The position numbers and the translations under genes are program-made. From positions 124,001 to 188,000 of the forward strand of contig NZ_SUPK01000008.1 in assembly GCF_005049045.1 (NCBI RefSeq): 64,000 bases of DNA, written 5' to 3'. Source of the stretch: Cohnella pontilimi (GTDB lineage Bacteria; Bacillota; Bacilli; Paenibacillales; Paenibacillaceae). Below the pieces are notes generated by a model. It saw only the letters and a list, made by a program, of their open reading frames with translations. It had not been told where the DNA came from and made no database searches. Below, one piece after another: positions 17,597 through 26,733 of this stretch. Each line of letters starts with the position of its first letter. Within the stretch, counting starts at the first letter, position 1.

Positions 17597-18777
17597 AAGC
17601 ATTCAAGAAGGTTCTCGTTTTATTTTTGGCCAGCCGGTTGCTGATTTCTTTGTTCTTGCTTGTCGGTCAACCGGAACACATGAACTACATGGATAACCAG
17701 ATCCAGATGCAAAATCCGATATTAGACCATTTCATCATTTATGATTCCTATAACTATAAGCAAATCGCTTTGGAAGGTTATGCAGAAGACCGGTTAACCG
17801 CCTTCTTCCCGCTGTTTCCGCTGCTTGTCCGGGGAGTTCACGAAGTAACGGGAATCGGCATTTATTGGGCGGGATTCCTGTTGTCAAACCTATTCTTTCT
17901 CGGCTCGCTTTGGCTGCTGGACCAGTTAATGGAGAAGAGAGGGATTGGGCAAAGAACCAGGGTTTTGGCACAGGCGATTCTGGTGTTTTTTCCGTCGACG
18001 TATTTTTTCAGCGCTTTCTACACGGAAAGCTTCTTTCTGTTCTTGGCGCTGCTGGCTTTTCGGTTTTGGGGCGAGGAGAAGCGAGAAGCGGCGTACTTGA
18101 TTGGAGGGCTGGCGGCTCTTTCCAGAATGGTCGGAGTATGGGTGCCGCTCGCTTTTTTTCTGGAAAGATTGATCCGTCGAAAACTGGATCTTAAGGATGT
18201 TGTTTGGGCGTTCGCGAGCAGTCTGATGTTTTTTATGTATCCCGGTTATCTCTGGCTGACCAGAGGAGATCCGCTGCTGTTCTTGAAGGTCATGGGACCG
18301 CATTACGGACGCCATTCGGCGCTTCCTTTTTTTCCAATCTACCAAGACATCGTATGGTCCATCGAGAAATGGCATGAAATACGGTACATTGACTACATCA
18401 CGATTTTGCATTTCATTTTGTTTACGATTTTTGTCGGTTATATCATCTCCAATATTCGTTTATGGCGTAAAGGTGCAAACGTGATCTGGTCCGAGGTTAT
18501 TTTTACGTCAGGCGTCATTACGATGGCGCTGTCCTCTCAACTGAACCTATCCTTTGAAATTGCCACACACGGTTTTATGCGATATTTTTTACCGGCGTTT
18601 CCGATTTTCATCTTCATGGGACAACAATCGGACCGTGCCGTGATGCGCGCAGATCTGCGTTCGGGTTCCCGTTTTATCCTGGCTCGCAAATTTGTAAACT
18701 ATTTAACGCTCCTCGTATGGGTAATTTTTTCGGTAATTGTTCTTTTAGGGCTGCGAGTAAAGGGTTTCGTGGCCTAG
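17593..18777 (+). CDS. Mannosyltransferase-like polytopic protein (PIG-V/Gpi18-like)
   Basis: 394 residues with about nine or ten membrane segments. The first loop has DSYNYKQIALEGY, and the next reads TAFFPLFPLLVRGV: together the D..Y..IA..GY...FFPLYP pattern of PIG-V-related GT-C transferases (COG5542). TYFFSAFYTESFFLFL also fits. It starts at 17593 within the stop of the preceding gene. With the GT2, methyltransferase and other polytopic protein it forms a glycan-assembly set. Confidence 0.8.
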   Translation: MKAFKKVLVLFLASRLLISLFLLVGQPEHMNYMDNQIQMQNPILDHFIIYDSYNYKQIALEGYAEDRLTAFFPLFPLLVRGVHEVTGIGIYWAGFLLSNLFFLGSLWLLDQLMEKRGIGQRTRVLAQAILVFFPSTYFFSAFYTESFFLFLALLAFRFWGEEKREAAYLIGGLAALSRMVGVWVPLAFFLERLIRRKLDLKDVVWAFASSLMFFMYPGYLWLTRGDPLLFLKVMGPHYGRHSALPFFPIYQDIVWSIEKWHEIRYIDYITILHFILFTIFVGYIISNIRLWRKGANVIWSEVIFTSGVITMALSSQLNLSFEIATHGFMRYFLPAFPIFIFMGQQSDRAVMRADLRSGSRFILARKFVNYLTLLVWVIFSVIVLLGLRVKGFVA

Positions 18778-18783
18778 CGGCGG

Positions 18784-19002
18784 CTATCGCTTCTTCAGCT
18801 CGTAAAATTCGCAGGCGGTTCGAGTGAAGTAGGATAGGTCGCTGACGCCGGCTTGGATGACGACGGATCGTTCGTCGAACCGAAGAATCGCGCCTCCCGA
18901 ATGGACGATGTGATCGCGCTCGAATACCCGGATGCCGATTTGGCGCTCCATGGCGTCTTGAAAATCGGCGTCGGTGAGCAGCTTGCGATTGACGGCGGGC
19001 AT
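18784..19002 (-). CDS. Small conserved-looking protein, 72 residues, unknown
   Basis: Convergent with the preceding gene. Starts MPAVNRKLLTDADFQDAMERQ and continues GIRVFERDHIVHSGGAILRFDERSVVIQ, ending EFYELKKR. An AGGAGG site 8 bases before ATG 19002 decides the start. Looks like a small soluble alpha/beta domain with alternating strands; no membrane segment. No family recognised. Confidence 0.7.
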   Translation of the reverse strand: MPAVNRKLLTDADFQDAMERQIGIRVFERDHIVHSGGAILRFDERSVVIQAGVSDLSYFTRTACEFYELKKR

Positions 19003-19168
19003 TAAGTGAGCCTCCTTGCTGGAATTTGCATTTTGATATTGTACCATTTTCTCGCTTCGAAGGCAGGCGAGTGACCTCGATAGGGTGACGGCGTTATGCT
19101 GAAAGCCGGAAGCCGCTGATGCGGTTCCCGGCTTTCATTGTGAGCACTCCCGCCGCGCCGCAAGTGTA

Positions 19169-19248
19169 AGTCACTCTGACTGACTAACAATCGACGTACT
19201 CTCGTTTGTCTGTGCTCTTTAGTCACTCTGACTGACTAACAATCGACG
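19169..19248. repeat. Perfect 28-bp direct repeat, two copies
   Basis: Copies at 19169-19196 and 19221-19248, separated by 24 bases, each starting AGTCACTCTGACTGACTAAC. The intergenic stretch 19003-19354 holds no gene; it contains this pair and the stem-loops at 19255-19321. Confidence 0.9.
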
Positions 19249-19254
19249 CAAAAA

Positions 19255-19321
19255 GTAGCACACAGCTACCAAACAACGAGCGGACCCACCCGATCGGCGC
19301 AAATAGGTAGCACACGGCTAC
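19255..19321. repeat. Paired stem-loop repeats GTAGC-ACACR-GCTAC
   Basis: Two near-identical 15-base hairpins, at 19255-19269 and 19307-19321, each preceded by an ATCGRCGCAAA motif. They differ at one loop base (A/G). Confidence 0.8.
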
Positions 19322-19354
19322 TACGCAACTGGTGGATCCGCTCCATCGCCATGA

Positions 19355-21409
19355 TTATAACTTCTCTACGGTAACTCTGGTGGAGAAGAACGTGGCTCCG
19401 CCGCCCATGTCGGCGAGGCGCTGGGAGGTCAGCGTGTTGATGGCTTGGACGCCTTCGTTGCCTTCCTCCCACCACAGGCCTTGCGTGACAAGCACGCCGG
19501 GAAGCACATTTTCCGCCGCGTCTACCGTGATCAGCACTTCTCCGCGCCCGTTACATACGCGCACACGATCACCGGAAACGACACCTAATGCTGCCGCGTC
19601 GTTCACATGCATATGGAGCAGCGGCCGTTTCTCGATCCGCTTCAGCTTCTCTTGATTCGCAAAAGTAGAGTTGAGGAAGTTGTGGTTCGGACCGGTCACC
19701 AGCAGGAACGGCAGCGTGTCATCGTCATCCCGGACAGGGGTGTACGTCGGAACCGGCGACATGCCGGAGAGCCGCATCCGCTCGGAAGCGAGCTCGATTT
19801 TGCCCGACGGCGTCGGAATCCGCTCCTCGAATATTGAGCCGCCCGAAAGCGCCGCCTTCATCCAGCCCTTTTCCTGAAGCGCTTCGTACGTGATGCCTTC
19901 CAAATACGGATTCGCCGGATTGTCCAGCGCTTCCCGGATCATCTGTTCCACCGTGATATCGAATGCTTCGGCTTCGAAGCCCATGCGAAGTCCGAGCTCC
20001 TTGAACAAGGTGAAGTTGGATTTGCATTCGCCCATCGGCTTCAAAATCGGCTCGTGAAGCTGCAAATACAAGTGCCAGTATGAGCCGAATATATCCAAGT
20101 TTTCAAAATGGCTCGTAGCAGGCAGCACGATGTCGGCATACCGGCACGTGTCCGTCAAAAATAAGTCGTGTACGACCGTGAACAAGTCATCCCGCATGAG
20201 GCCGCGCCGAACCTGGTTTTGGTCAGGAGCGACCGTGGCGGGGTTGCAGTTGTAGACGAACAAGAATTTCACCGGCTTATCTTCGATCGCCAAAGCTTGC
20301 CCGAGCTGGTTCATGTTGACCGTGCGGGTCGCGGGATTCTGCAGCAAGTCCGGCCGTTCTACCCGTTCGGCGTTCAAACCTGTATACATACTGTTGCTCT
20401 TGATGGCGCCGCCGCCTTTAACGGCCCATTGACCGGTCAACGCCGGAAGGCAGGCGATTGTGCGGACGGCCATGCCGCCGTTGTCGTGATGCTGCAGGCC
20501 GTTGCCGATTCGGATGTAGGCAGGAGACGTCGTGCCGTATTCGCGAGCCAGACGCACGACGTCTTCCGCCGGCACGCCGGTGATTTCCGCCACCCGCTCG
20601 GGCGAGTATTGTGCGGCTTCCGCAGCCAGCTCGTCGAACCCGATCGTGTGTTCAGCCAAGTATGCCGAATCCGTCAAACCTTCCCGGATCAGCACGTGCA
20701 TGATGCCGAGCGCCAGCGCGGCATCCGTCCCCGGCCGCACGGCGATGAATTCGTCCGCCCATGCCGAAGTGCGGTTGCGGTGCACGTCGATGTGTACGAT
20801 CCGCGCACCGCGCTTGCGCGCCTCTGTCGCGTACACGACCTGATGCATATTGGTCGACACCACATTGGCGCCCCAAATCCAAATCAGCTTCGAATGCACG
20901 GTGTCTTCCGCGTCGATGCCCGCGCTTGTGCCCATCGTATAGTTGTATCCGACGTTGCCCGCTACGCTGCAAATCGTCCGGTCCAGCCGGGTCGCTCCGA
21001 GACGATGGAAAAACCGGCGGTCCATCCCCTCCGCGTTGAGTACACCCATATTGCCATAGAAGCTGTAAGGCATGATCGATTCGGGGCCGTGCTGCTCGAT
21101 CAACTGCTTCATCCGGCTCGTGATCTCGTCATATGCCTCTTCCCAACTGATCCGCTCGAACGGCCCCATGGTGCCTTTCGGCCCTACCCGCCGCAGCGGA
21201 TACATCAATCGGTCCGGATGGTTGACGCGATCCGGTATATTTCGTACTTTATTGCAAATGGCGCCTTGCGTGACGGGATGATCCGGGTTACCGTCCACCG
21301 CCACGATGCGGTCATTTTCGAATTTTACCCTCAAGCTGCACGTGTCCGGACAATCCAGCGGACATACCGATCTAGCGTATCGCACCGTGGTAGGCTCCAA
21401 ATCTCTCAC
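19355..21409 (-). CDS. Molybdopterin oxidoreductase (YoaE-like, DMSO-reductase family)
   Basis: 684 residues. The N terminus has SVCPLDCPDTCSLRV and, further on, GAICNK: four cysteines binding a 4Fe-4S cluster. Later blocks (ISWEEAYDEI, WGANVVSTNMH, RPGTDAALALG, LLQNPATRTVNMNQLG, FVYNCNPATVAPDQN, the C-terminal LLVTGPNHNFLNSTFANQ) are those of the bis-MGD DMSO-reductase family, closest to YoaE of B. subtilis. No signal peptide, so cytoplasmic. Substrate unknown. The 5' start is uncertain: GTG 21409 has GGAGA immediately adjacent; a TTG three codons in and a GTG eight codons in have better-spaced GGAG. No partner subunit gene is nearby. Confidence 0.9.
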   Translation of the reverse strand: MRDLEPTTVRYARSVCPLDCPDTCSLRVKFENDRIVAVDGNPDHPVTQGAICNKVRNIPDRVNHPDRLMYPLRRVGPKGTMGPFERISWEEAYDEITSRMKQLIEQHGPESIMPYSFYGNMGVLNAEGMDRRFFHRLGATRLDRTICSVAGNVGYNYTMGTSAGIDAEDTVHSKLIWIWGANVVSTNMHQVVYATEARKRGARIVHIDVHRNRTSAWADEFIAVRPGTDAALALGIMHVLIREGLTDSAYLAEHTIGFDELAAEAAQYSPERVAEITGVPAEDVVRLAREYGTTSPAYIRIGNGLQHHDNGGMAVRTIACLPALTGQWAVKGGGAIKSNSMYTGLNAERVERPDLLQNPATRTVNMNQLGQALAIEDKPVKFLFVYNCNPATVAPDQNQVRRGLMRDDLFTVVHDLFLTDTCRYADIVLPATSHFENLDIFGSYWHLYLQLHEPILKPMGECKSNFTLFKELGLRMGFEAEAFDITVEQMIREALDNPANPYLEGITYEALQEKGWMKAALSGGSIFEERIPTPSGKIELASERMRLSGMSPVPTYTPVRDDDDTLPFLLVTGPNHNFLNSTFANQEKLKRIEKRPLLHMHVNDAAALGVVSGDRVRVCNGRGEVLITVDAAENVLPGVLVTQGLWWEEGNEGVQAINTLTSQRLADMGGGATFFSTRVTVEKL

Positions 21410-21521
21410 TCTCCGTCTGCCATTTTTCGAACTTCATATCATAATCAAAGTACCACAGCCCACGAAATCATGCATTAAAAAAGGGATGGGACGGATATTG
21501 AAAGCTAATAGAATTTTCTGG

Positions 21522-21551
21522 TTGACGATATGGGTAACGTGGCATTACAAT
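21522..21551 (+). promoter_or_regulatory. sigma-A promoter of the sugar ABC operon
   Basis: TTGACG, 18 bp, TACAAT. Transcription would start near 21558, just before the cre-like site and upstream of both LacI-type operators. Confidence 0.7.
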
Positions 21552-21562
21552 ACAAACATCAA

Positions 21563-21578
21563 TTGAAAGCGCTTCAGG
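21563..21578 (+). promoter_or_regulatory. Possible catabolite-response (cre-like) site
   Basis: TTGAAAGCGCTTCAGG keeps the TTGAAANCGNTT core of a CcpA cre but lacks its 3' part. It sits at about +5 to +20 of the predicted start. Confidence 0.4.
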
Positions 21579-21620
21579 TAAAAGGGGGGTTAATGGCCTG
21601 CCGTTTTTTTTCAGCCAAAT

Positions 21621-21665
21621 TTGAACCGGTTCAATTTTTTTTCAATCAAATTTGAACCGGTTCAA
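21621..21665 (+). promoter_or_regulatory. Twin LacI-family operators
   Basis: Two identical perfect palindromes TTGAACCGGTTCAA, at 21621-21634 and 21652-21665, with 31 bp between starts (three helical turns). They lie in the leader of the binding-protein gene. The CG-centred palindrome is typical for LacI-family proteins, and a LacI gene follows in the operon. Confidence 0.88.
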
Positions 21666-21721
21666 ACGGAAGTGTTGTTGTTCTGGAAGGTTTTTAACCA
21701 AACAAGGGGAGTGTTTTTTGC

Positions 21722-23038
21722 ATGAGAACCAAAAAAATGATTCTCGCTGCATTTATCGGTGTATTGACGATCGCAATGCTCTTGACGGGATGCGGCAACA
21801 AGTCCGGGGAGTCATCCACAGGCTCCGATTCTTCCAAGTCCGTCAAGCTGTCTTTCTGGACCGGTTATTCCGAACTGGACCCGTGGGTGAAGAAAGCCGC
21901 GGAAGATTTCAAAAAGACGAATCCGAATGTCACGATTGAAGTCACGTCCTATCCGCTCCGCGATTTCGAGAAAAAACTGGCGGCGTCTCTTCCTTCTAAA
22001 AGCGCTGCTGATATCGTCACCATGAACCATTCGTTGTCTTACCGCTACATAGATGCGAATTTGCTGCAGCAAGCTCCGGACAATGTTGGCCAGTTCGCCC
22101 ATTCCGGCGCATTCCCGGATCTGTATGTCAAAAACCTGGGTCCGGACGGTAAAACCTACGGCTTGCCGGTGTTCAAAAACGCAAACGCTATTTTCTATAA
22201 CAAAGATATGTTCAATGAAGCCGGTTTGACCGAACCGCCGAAAAGTATAGATCAATTTTTAGAATACGCCCAGAAGCTCGCGAAATCCGACGCGTCCGGC
22301 AACCTGGTTCGCTCGGGACAAAGCCTTCGTATAAGCGGAGGCGGAAGCGGTGTCACGGAAAAGTTCTGGATCTTGCTGGCGCAGCGAGGCGGCAGCATCA
22401 TCAAAGAAGTTTCGCCCGGCAAATATAAAGCGAACTACAATACCGAAGAAGGCTATCAAACTTTAAAAATGTATGTCGATATGTTGTTTAAGTATCATAC
22501 GGACGATGCCAAAATCAAGCATGACACCGAGGCGTTCCAAACCGGAGCTACAGCCTTCTTCCTTCGGGAATCCAATGTCGTCATCGATACGGCGGCGAAA
22601 GCACCCAACTTGAATTACGGTACCGCTCCGCTGGCGGCCAACGTCGAACAGCAAGACAATTTTTATGTCACCACGGCGGACAAAGACAAGCAAGAAATGG
22701 CGTGGAAGTTCCTTCAATTCCTGATGGAGCCGGAAAGTCAGAAAAATCTGATGACGATGACGGGCTGGCTGCCGGTTCGCAAAGACCTGGATCTGAAAGA
22801 CGTGTTCGTGAAGTATCCGCAGTTCGAAGCGTTCTTCCCGGCGCATCAAGACGCGCAAATGTATCCTTCTCTCCCTGAATACGATGAAATCCAAACCAAA
22901 TTGGCCGATCGACTGATGACGAAAGGCTATACGGATGCCAGCTTCGTGGATAACCCGCAAAAAATAAAGGATTTCCTGGATGAATGTGCGAAAGAAACGA
23001 ATGAGATTTTGAAAAAGTCAGGAGATCTGGCCGAATAA
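21722..23038 (+). CDS. ABC sugar-binding lipoprotein
   Basis: 438 residues. The lipobox LLTGC places the lipidated Cys at residue 24. The remainder is a family 1 (MalE-type) solute-binding protein: VKLSFWTGYSELDPWVKKAAEDF, then GKTYGLPVFKNANAIFYNKDMF and the C-terminal AWKFLQFLMEPESQ. It captures a sugar for the permease pair at 24937 and 25854. It is the first gene of an operon with a long leader carrying two operators. A stable hairpin follows its stop, probably keeping its mRNA in excess. Confidence 0.92.
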   Translation: MRTKKMILAAFIGVLTIAMLLTGCGNKSGESSTGSDSSKSVKLSFWTGYSELDPWVKKAAEDFKKTNPNVTIEVTSYPLRDFEKKLAASLPSKSAADIVTMNHSLSYRYIDANLLQQAPDNVGQFAHSGAFPDLYVKNLGPDGKTYGLPVFKNANAIFYNKDMFNEAGLTEPPKSIDQFLEYAQKLAKSDASGNLVRSGQSLRISGGGSGVTEKFWILLAQRGGSIIKEVSPGKYKANYNTEEGYQTLKMYVDMLFKYHTDDAKIKHDTEAFQTGATAFFLRESNVVIDTAAKAPNLNYGTAPLAANVEQQDNFYVTTADKDKQEMAWKFLQFLMEPESQKNLMTMTGWLPVRKDLDLKDVFVKYPQFEAFFPAHQDAQMYPSLPEYDEIQTKLADRLMTKGYTDASFVDNPQKIKDFLDECAKETNEILKKSGDLAE

Positions 23039-23056
23039 GGCAATTGAATCTCCTCC

Positions 23057-23104
23057 ATGAGAGTTGATCGTATCCCCTCTTGTTGAGGGGATACATACTC
23101 TCAT
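23057..23104 (+). terminator. Two-part hairpin between binding protein and LacI gene
   Basis: Outer stem 23057-23064 with 23097-23104; inner 10-bp stem 23070-23079 with 23085-23094. No U-run follows, so it is more likely a 3' stabiliser or partial terminator. Confidence 0.65.
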
Positions 23105-23128
23105 AGATGATTGGGGGGAGAATCTGTT

Positions 23129-24136
23129 TTGAACACGACGATCGCCGATCTAGCGAGAATAACAGGACTGGCTAAAAGCACCATATCCGGAATCTTAAAT
23201 GGAAAAACCGGATTTTCTGAAAAAACCCGAAAAAAAGTGATGCAACTCGCTCAGGAACACGGGTACATCCCCAACGAAATCGCCAAAGGATTGTCCTCCC
23301 GTTCGACGAAATCAATCGGCCTGATCATTAAAGATATTACGAACCCTTTTTACAATCATATTACGAAAGGTGTTCAAGAGGTAGCGATCGAGCACGGCTA
23401 CACGGTTTTCCTTTGCAGCAGCGGGGAGAATCAGGAACTGGAAATCGACCATATCGAAGCGATGGTTCGGAAACGGGTAGACGGGCTAGTCATTGTCCCT
23501 TTGCTGGAGGAAGTGTCTTTCGATCATATTTTCGATTTGAAGCGAAAGCGCATGCCGTTTGTTACGCTGGGCCAAATCCCCGGCTTGTCGTGCGACACGT
23601 TCGAATTTGACGATTACGACGGTGGCTGCCAAGTGACCCAGCATTTAATTTCCAAAGGACATGAACGGATCGGGTTCGTCTGTGGCCTTAAGACATCGAA
23701 GGCGTCGAAGCAGCGGTTGACCGGATTCCTGGACACGATGAAACAACACGGTCTTGTGCCGGACGAAGCCTTGATTTTCAAAGAAACAGGCAGCATGGCG
23801 GAAGCCCAGGAGATTGGGAGGCGTCTGGCTGCATCAGACGATCGCCCGACTGCGCTCATTTGTTTTGACGACGTCATCGCAATCGGCGTTATCAAAGCGT
23901 TCATGGCTGCCGGTTTGAATGTGCCGAATGATATGTCCGTTATCGGGTTTGACGATATCGATACGACGGCGTTTCCGCTTTCCAGCGTATCGATTCCGAC
24001 TTACGAAGCGGGAAAAGCGATGGGTACGAGGCTGTTCGATCGGATTTTTCAGCGGGATGACAGCGATTTTAGGTACGTTAAGTACGACTTGAAGCTGGTG
24101 GAACGTGCATCAGTGAAAAACTTGTTTTCGCCATAA
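23129..24136 (+). CDS. LacI-family transcriptional regulator
   Basis: 335 residues. N-terminal HTH TIADLARITGLAKSTISGILNG, hinge-helix region PNEIAKGLSSRSTKSIGLI, then a periplasmic-binding-protein-like effector domain ending YVKYDLKLVERASV. TTG start at 23129, 8 bases after GGGGGGAG. It lies within the transport operon and most likely represses it through the twin operators at 21621-21665; autoregulation follows from the layout. Effector presumably the transported sugar or its phosphate. Confidence 0.93.
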   Translation: MNTTIADLARITGLAKSTISGILNGKTGFSEKTRKKVMQLAQEHGYIPNEIAKGLSSRSTKSIGLIIKDITNPFYNHITKGVQEVAIEHGYTVFLCSSGENQELEIDHIEAMVRKRVDGLVIVPLLEEVSFDHIFDLKRKRMPFVTLGQIPGLSCDTFEFDDYDGGCQVTQHLISKGHERIGFVCGLKTSKASKQRLTGFLDTMKQHGLVPDEALIFKETGSMAEAQEIGRRLAASDDRPTALICFDDVIAIGVIKAFMAAGLNVPNDMSVIGFDDIDTTAFPLSSVSIPTYEAGKAMGTRLFDRIFQRDDSDFRYVKYDLKLVERASVKNLFSP

Positions 24137-24151
24137 CAGGAGGCCCTATTC

Positions 24152-24910
24152 ATGAAACAACTAACCATTGACCATCTAACTGTTCTTTCCTATCCGACTC
24201 GCCGGGAAATGGGAGACGCGGTCGCCGCGGACGTAAAAGCGCAATTAAAGAAACTGCTCCAGGAAAAAGAAACGGTAACGTTGGTGCTCGCATCAGCGCC
24301 TTCGCAGAATGATTTTCTCGACTCGCTCCGCAGCCAGTCGGACGATATTCCATGGGACCGTATCGTATGCTTTCATTTGGATGAGTATGTCGGCTTGCCG
24401 CAGAACGCTCCCCAGAGTTTTTCCACCTACTTGCAAAATCGTATTTTCAGCGTCCATACACCGAAACTGTTTCACCGGATTAACGGGTTGAATGATGCCG
24501 ATCGCGAATGCTTACGGTATTCGGAGCTGCTGGCCGCACAACCGATCGATATTGCCTGCATTGGGATTGGGGAAAACGGCCATATCGCGTTTAACGACCC
24601 CCACGTGGCCGACTTCCAGGACCCGTTCCTGGTGAAAAAAGTAGAGCTGGACGAAACGAGCCGGGTACAGCAAGTGAACGACGGCTGCTTCGACAAGCTG
24701 GAGCAAGTGCCGACGACGGCCATAACCTTGACGATTCCCGCCATTCTATCCGCCTCTGCGATTTTTTGCACAGTGCCGGGCGACAGAAAGAAGAAGGCGG
24801 TCAAAGATACTGTGCATGGCCCCATTTCCGTAGAATGTCCCGCGTCGATTCTTCGCAATGCCCGGGAGTGCCGCATGTATCTGGACGAAGAAAGTGCATC
24901 CTTGCTGTAA
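24152..24910 (+). CDS. NagB-like glucosamine-6-phosphate deaminase family protein
   Basis: 252 residues, NagB/RpiA/DeoR-type isomerase-like fold. HLDEYVGLP and the active-site block GIGENGHIAFNDP match glucosamine-6-phosphate deaminases. In E. coli NagB the corresponding block is GNDGHIAFNEP, so the catalytic Asp is Asn here (as in several Firmicute proteins) and the Glu is Asp. The function is therefore likely but not certain to be amino-sugar phosphate deamination; a 6-phosphogluconolactonase-type activity is the alternative. It lies between the regulator and the permeases. Confidence 0.8.
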   Translation: MKQLTIDHLTVLSYPTRREMGDAVAADVKAQLKKLLQEKETVTLVLASAPSQNDFLDSLRSQSDDIPWDRIVCFHLDEYVGLPQNAPQSFSTYLQNRIFSVHTPKLFHRINGLNDADRECLRYSELLAAQPIDIACIGIGENGHIAFNDPHVADFQDPFLVKKVELDETSRVQQVNDGCFDKLEQVPTTAITLTIPAILSASAIFCTVPGDRKKKAVKDTVHGPISVECPASILRNARECRMYLDEESASLL

Positions 24911-24936
24911 TTGGGGCATTCAGGGGGAATAAAAGC

Positions 24937-25857
24937 ATGGAGAAAGTTCGCAGGAAGCCTCGGCTGAAGTCCGGGCATTGGTTCGTCATCCTCGCGCTGG
25001 CGCCGATCATCATCCTGTATGCCGTTTTGCGATTTATACCGATCGTGCAAACGATGTATATCAGTTTTTTCGAGTGGGATTTGATTTCCGCCCATAAGCC
25101 GTTCGTTTGGCTGGACAACTTTAAGGAGTTATTTTCAAGCGATACGTTTATCCAATCCATTCGGAATACATCGCTGATTGCGTTCGGCGTACTCATTTTC
25201 AGCGTACCGTTCGCCGTCATCATCGCGGCGATGCTGGACCGGGGCGTTCGTTTCAAATCATGGTTCGAATCGCTGTACTTCTTGCCGTATATTATGCCGA
25301 TGGTGCCGGTTGCCGTAGCCTGGAGATGGATTCTCGATTCCAACCACGGGCTGCTCAATTACTTCCTGTCGTTCTTCGGCGTGCCGGCGCAAGCCTGGCT
25401 CATCGACACGAATCTGGCGATTTTTTCGGTCGTCATGCTGACAGTATGGAAAATGGTCGGCTATAACATGATCATTTTCCTCGTCGGGATGAAAGGGATT
25501 TCCAAAGAAAACTATGAAGCGGCCTCCATCGACGGAGCAACGGGCATTAAGGCCTTCTGGCATATTACCCTGCCGTTACTTAAGCCGATTACTGTGTTCG
25601 TTTCTACGGTCACATTGATCCAGGGGTACAATGTATTCAGCCAGGTGTACATTTTGGCGTCGGATATTCAGGGCGCGCCGGGCCACTTGGTGCGCGTACT
25701 CGTGTACGATATGATCGAGAGCGGATTCCGCTTTTACAAAATGGGATATGCGGCTGCCGAAGCCGTCATTCTGTTCCTGATTGTCCTCGTGCTGACTGCG
25801 CTGCAGCTGATGCTGCTTCGGGATAAAAAGACATCCAGAAAGGGGATGAAACGATGA
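24937..25857 (+). CDS. Sugar ABC permease (MalF/UgpA type)
   Basis: 306 residues, six membrane segments, with the EAA loop NYEAASIDGATGIKAFWHITLPLL. The start ATG 24937 (MEKVRRKP) was chosen over a longer frame because of CAGGGGG upstream. It overlaps the next permease by 4 bases. No ATPase is encoded in the operon, so a shared MsmX-type ATPase elsewhere is implied. Confidence 0.92.
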   Translation: MEKVRRKPRLKSGHWFVILALAPIIILYAVLRFIPIVQTMYISFFEWDLISAHKPFVWLDNFKELFSSDTFIQSIRNTSLIAFGVLIFSVPFAVIIAAMLDRGVRFKSWFESLYFLPYIMPMVPVAVAWRWILDSNHGLLNYFLSFFGVPAQAWLIDTNLAIFSVVMLTVWKMVGYNMIIFLVGMKGISKENYEAASIDGATGIKAFWHITLPLLKPITVFVSTVTLIQGYNVFSQVYILASDIQGAPGHLVRVLVYDMIESGFRFYKMGYAAAEAVILFLIVLVLTALQLMLLRDKKTSRKGMKR

Positions 25858-26681
25858 AGCGCAAACAGAAGCTCACGAATGCTCTGGTGTTTACGGTGCT
25901 GCTCATCGGGGCGCTCATCATGATCATTCCTTTTCTATGGATGATTTCGACGGCGTTCAAATCGGTGAACGAATTGAACACGTGGCCCCCTTCGTTTATT
26001 CCGAAGCATTTCAACTTCGACAATTTCACGAAAGTGTTTCAAGCGGCACCGTTCCATCTGTATTTTCTGAACAGCGTCAAGATGGCCGTGCTGTCATCCC
26101 TGGCGATCGTGTTTACCTCACTTATTTCCGGCTATATATTCGCGAAGTACCGTTACTTCGGACTTGCCTTCCTGTTCGCCGTCATTTTGGCGACGGCCAT
26201 CGTTCCGTTCGAAATTTATATGATTCCGCTGTATCTGGAGATGCAGAAGCTTGATTTGCTGAACAAATTCGGCGGTCTGGTGCTGCCTTACCTCGTCCTC
26301 AGCTTCGGGATTTTCTTCATCCGGCAAAATGTCGTGCAGCAAATTCCGGACGAAGTGATGGAGGCGGCCAGAATCGACGGGCTGTCGGATTGGGGCATTT
26401 TCTTCAAAATCGTCATTCCGCTGATGATCGGACCGATGAGCGCTCTCGGCATTTTCGCCTTTATCGAAGCGTGGAACGCATTTACTTGGCCGCTGCTGGT
26501 CGTCGGCGACCAGTCGAAGTTTACGATGGAACTGGGACTTGCCGTGTTTCAATCCTCGTTCACGGTCGATATGACGATGATTTCGGCGGCGTCGCTGATT
26601 TCGATCATTCCGATTCTCGCTGTGTACCTTCTGCTTCGCCGGCACATTATCGAGAGCATCAGCATGACGGGCGGTAAATGA
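25854..26681 (+). CDS. Sugar ABC permease (MalG/UgpE type)
   Basis: 275 residues, six membrane segments, with the EAA motif EVMEAARIDGLSDWGIFFKIVIPL. It is the second permease of the heterodimeric channel, starting inside the stop codon of the first. Confidence 0.92.
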   Translation: MKRKQKLTNALVFTVLLIGALIMIIPFLWMISTAFKSVNELNTWPPSFIPKHFNFDNFTKVFQAAPFHLYFLNSVKMAVLSSLAIVFTSLISGYIFAKYRYFGLAFLFAVILATAIVPFEIYMIPLYLEMQKLDLLNKFGGLVLPYLVLSFGIFFIRQNVVQQIPDEVMEAARIDGLSDWGIFFKIVIPLMIGPMSALGIFAFIEAWNAFTWPLLVVGDQSKFTMELGLAVFQSSFTVDMTMISAASLISIIPILAVYLLLRRHIIESISMTGGK

Positions 26682-26733
26682 CGGACTCGGCCGCAGACGC
26701 GGGAATTTATGGGATCAAAGGGGCGGAAGCATC

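Noticed and set aside
20168..21478. A 436-codon plus-strand frame opposite the molybdopterin oxidoreductase
   Set aside because: Shadow frame; composition is Arg/His/Val-rich without any motif, while the minus strand gives a full family protein.
23057..23104. Full terminator between binding protein and LacI regulator
   Set aside because: The stem is strong but no T-run follows; treated as a stabilising or partial element.
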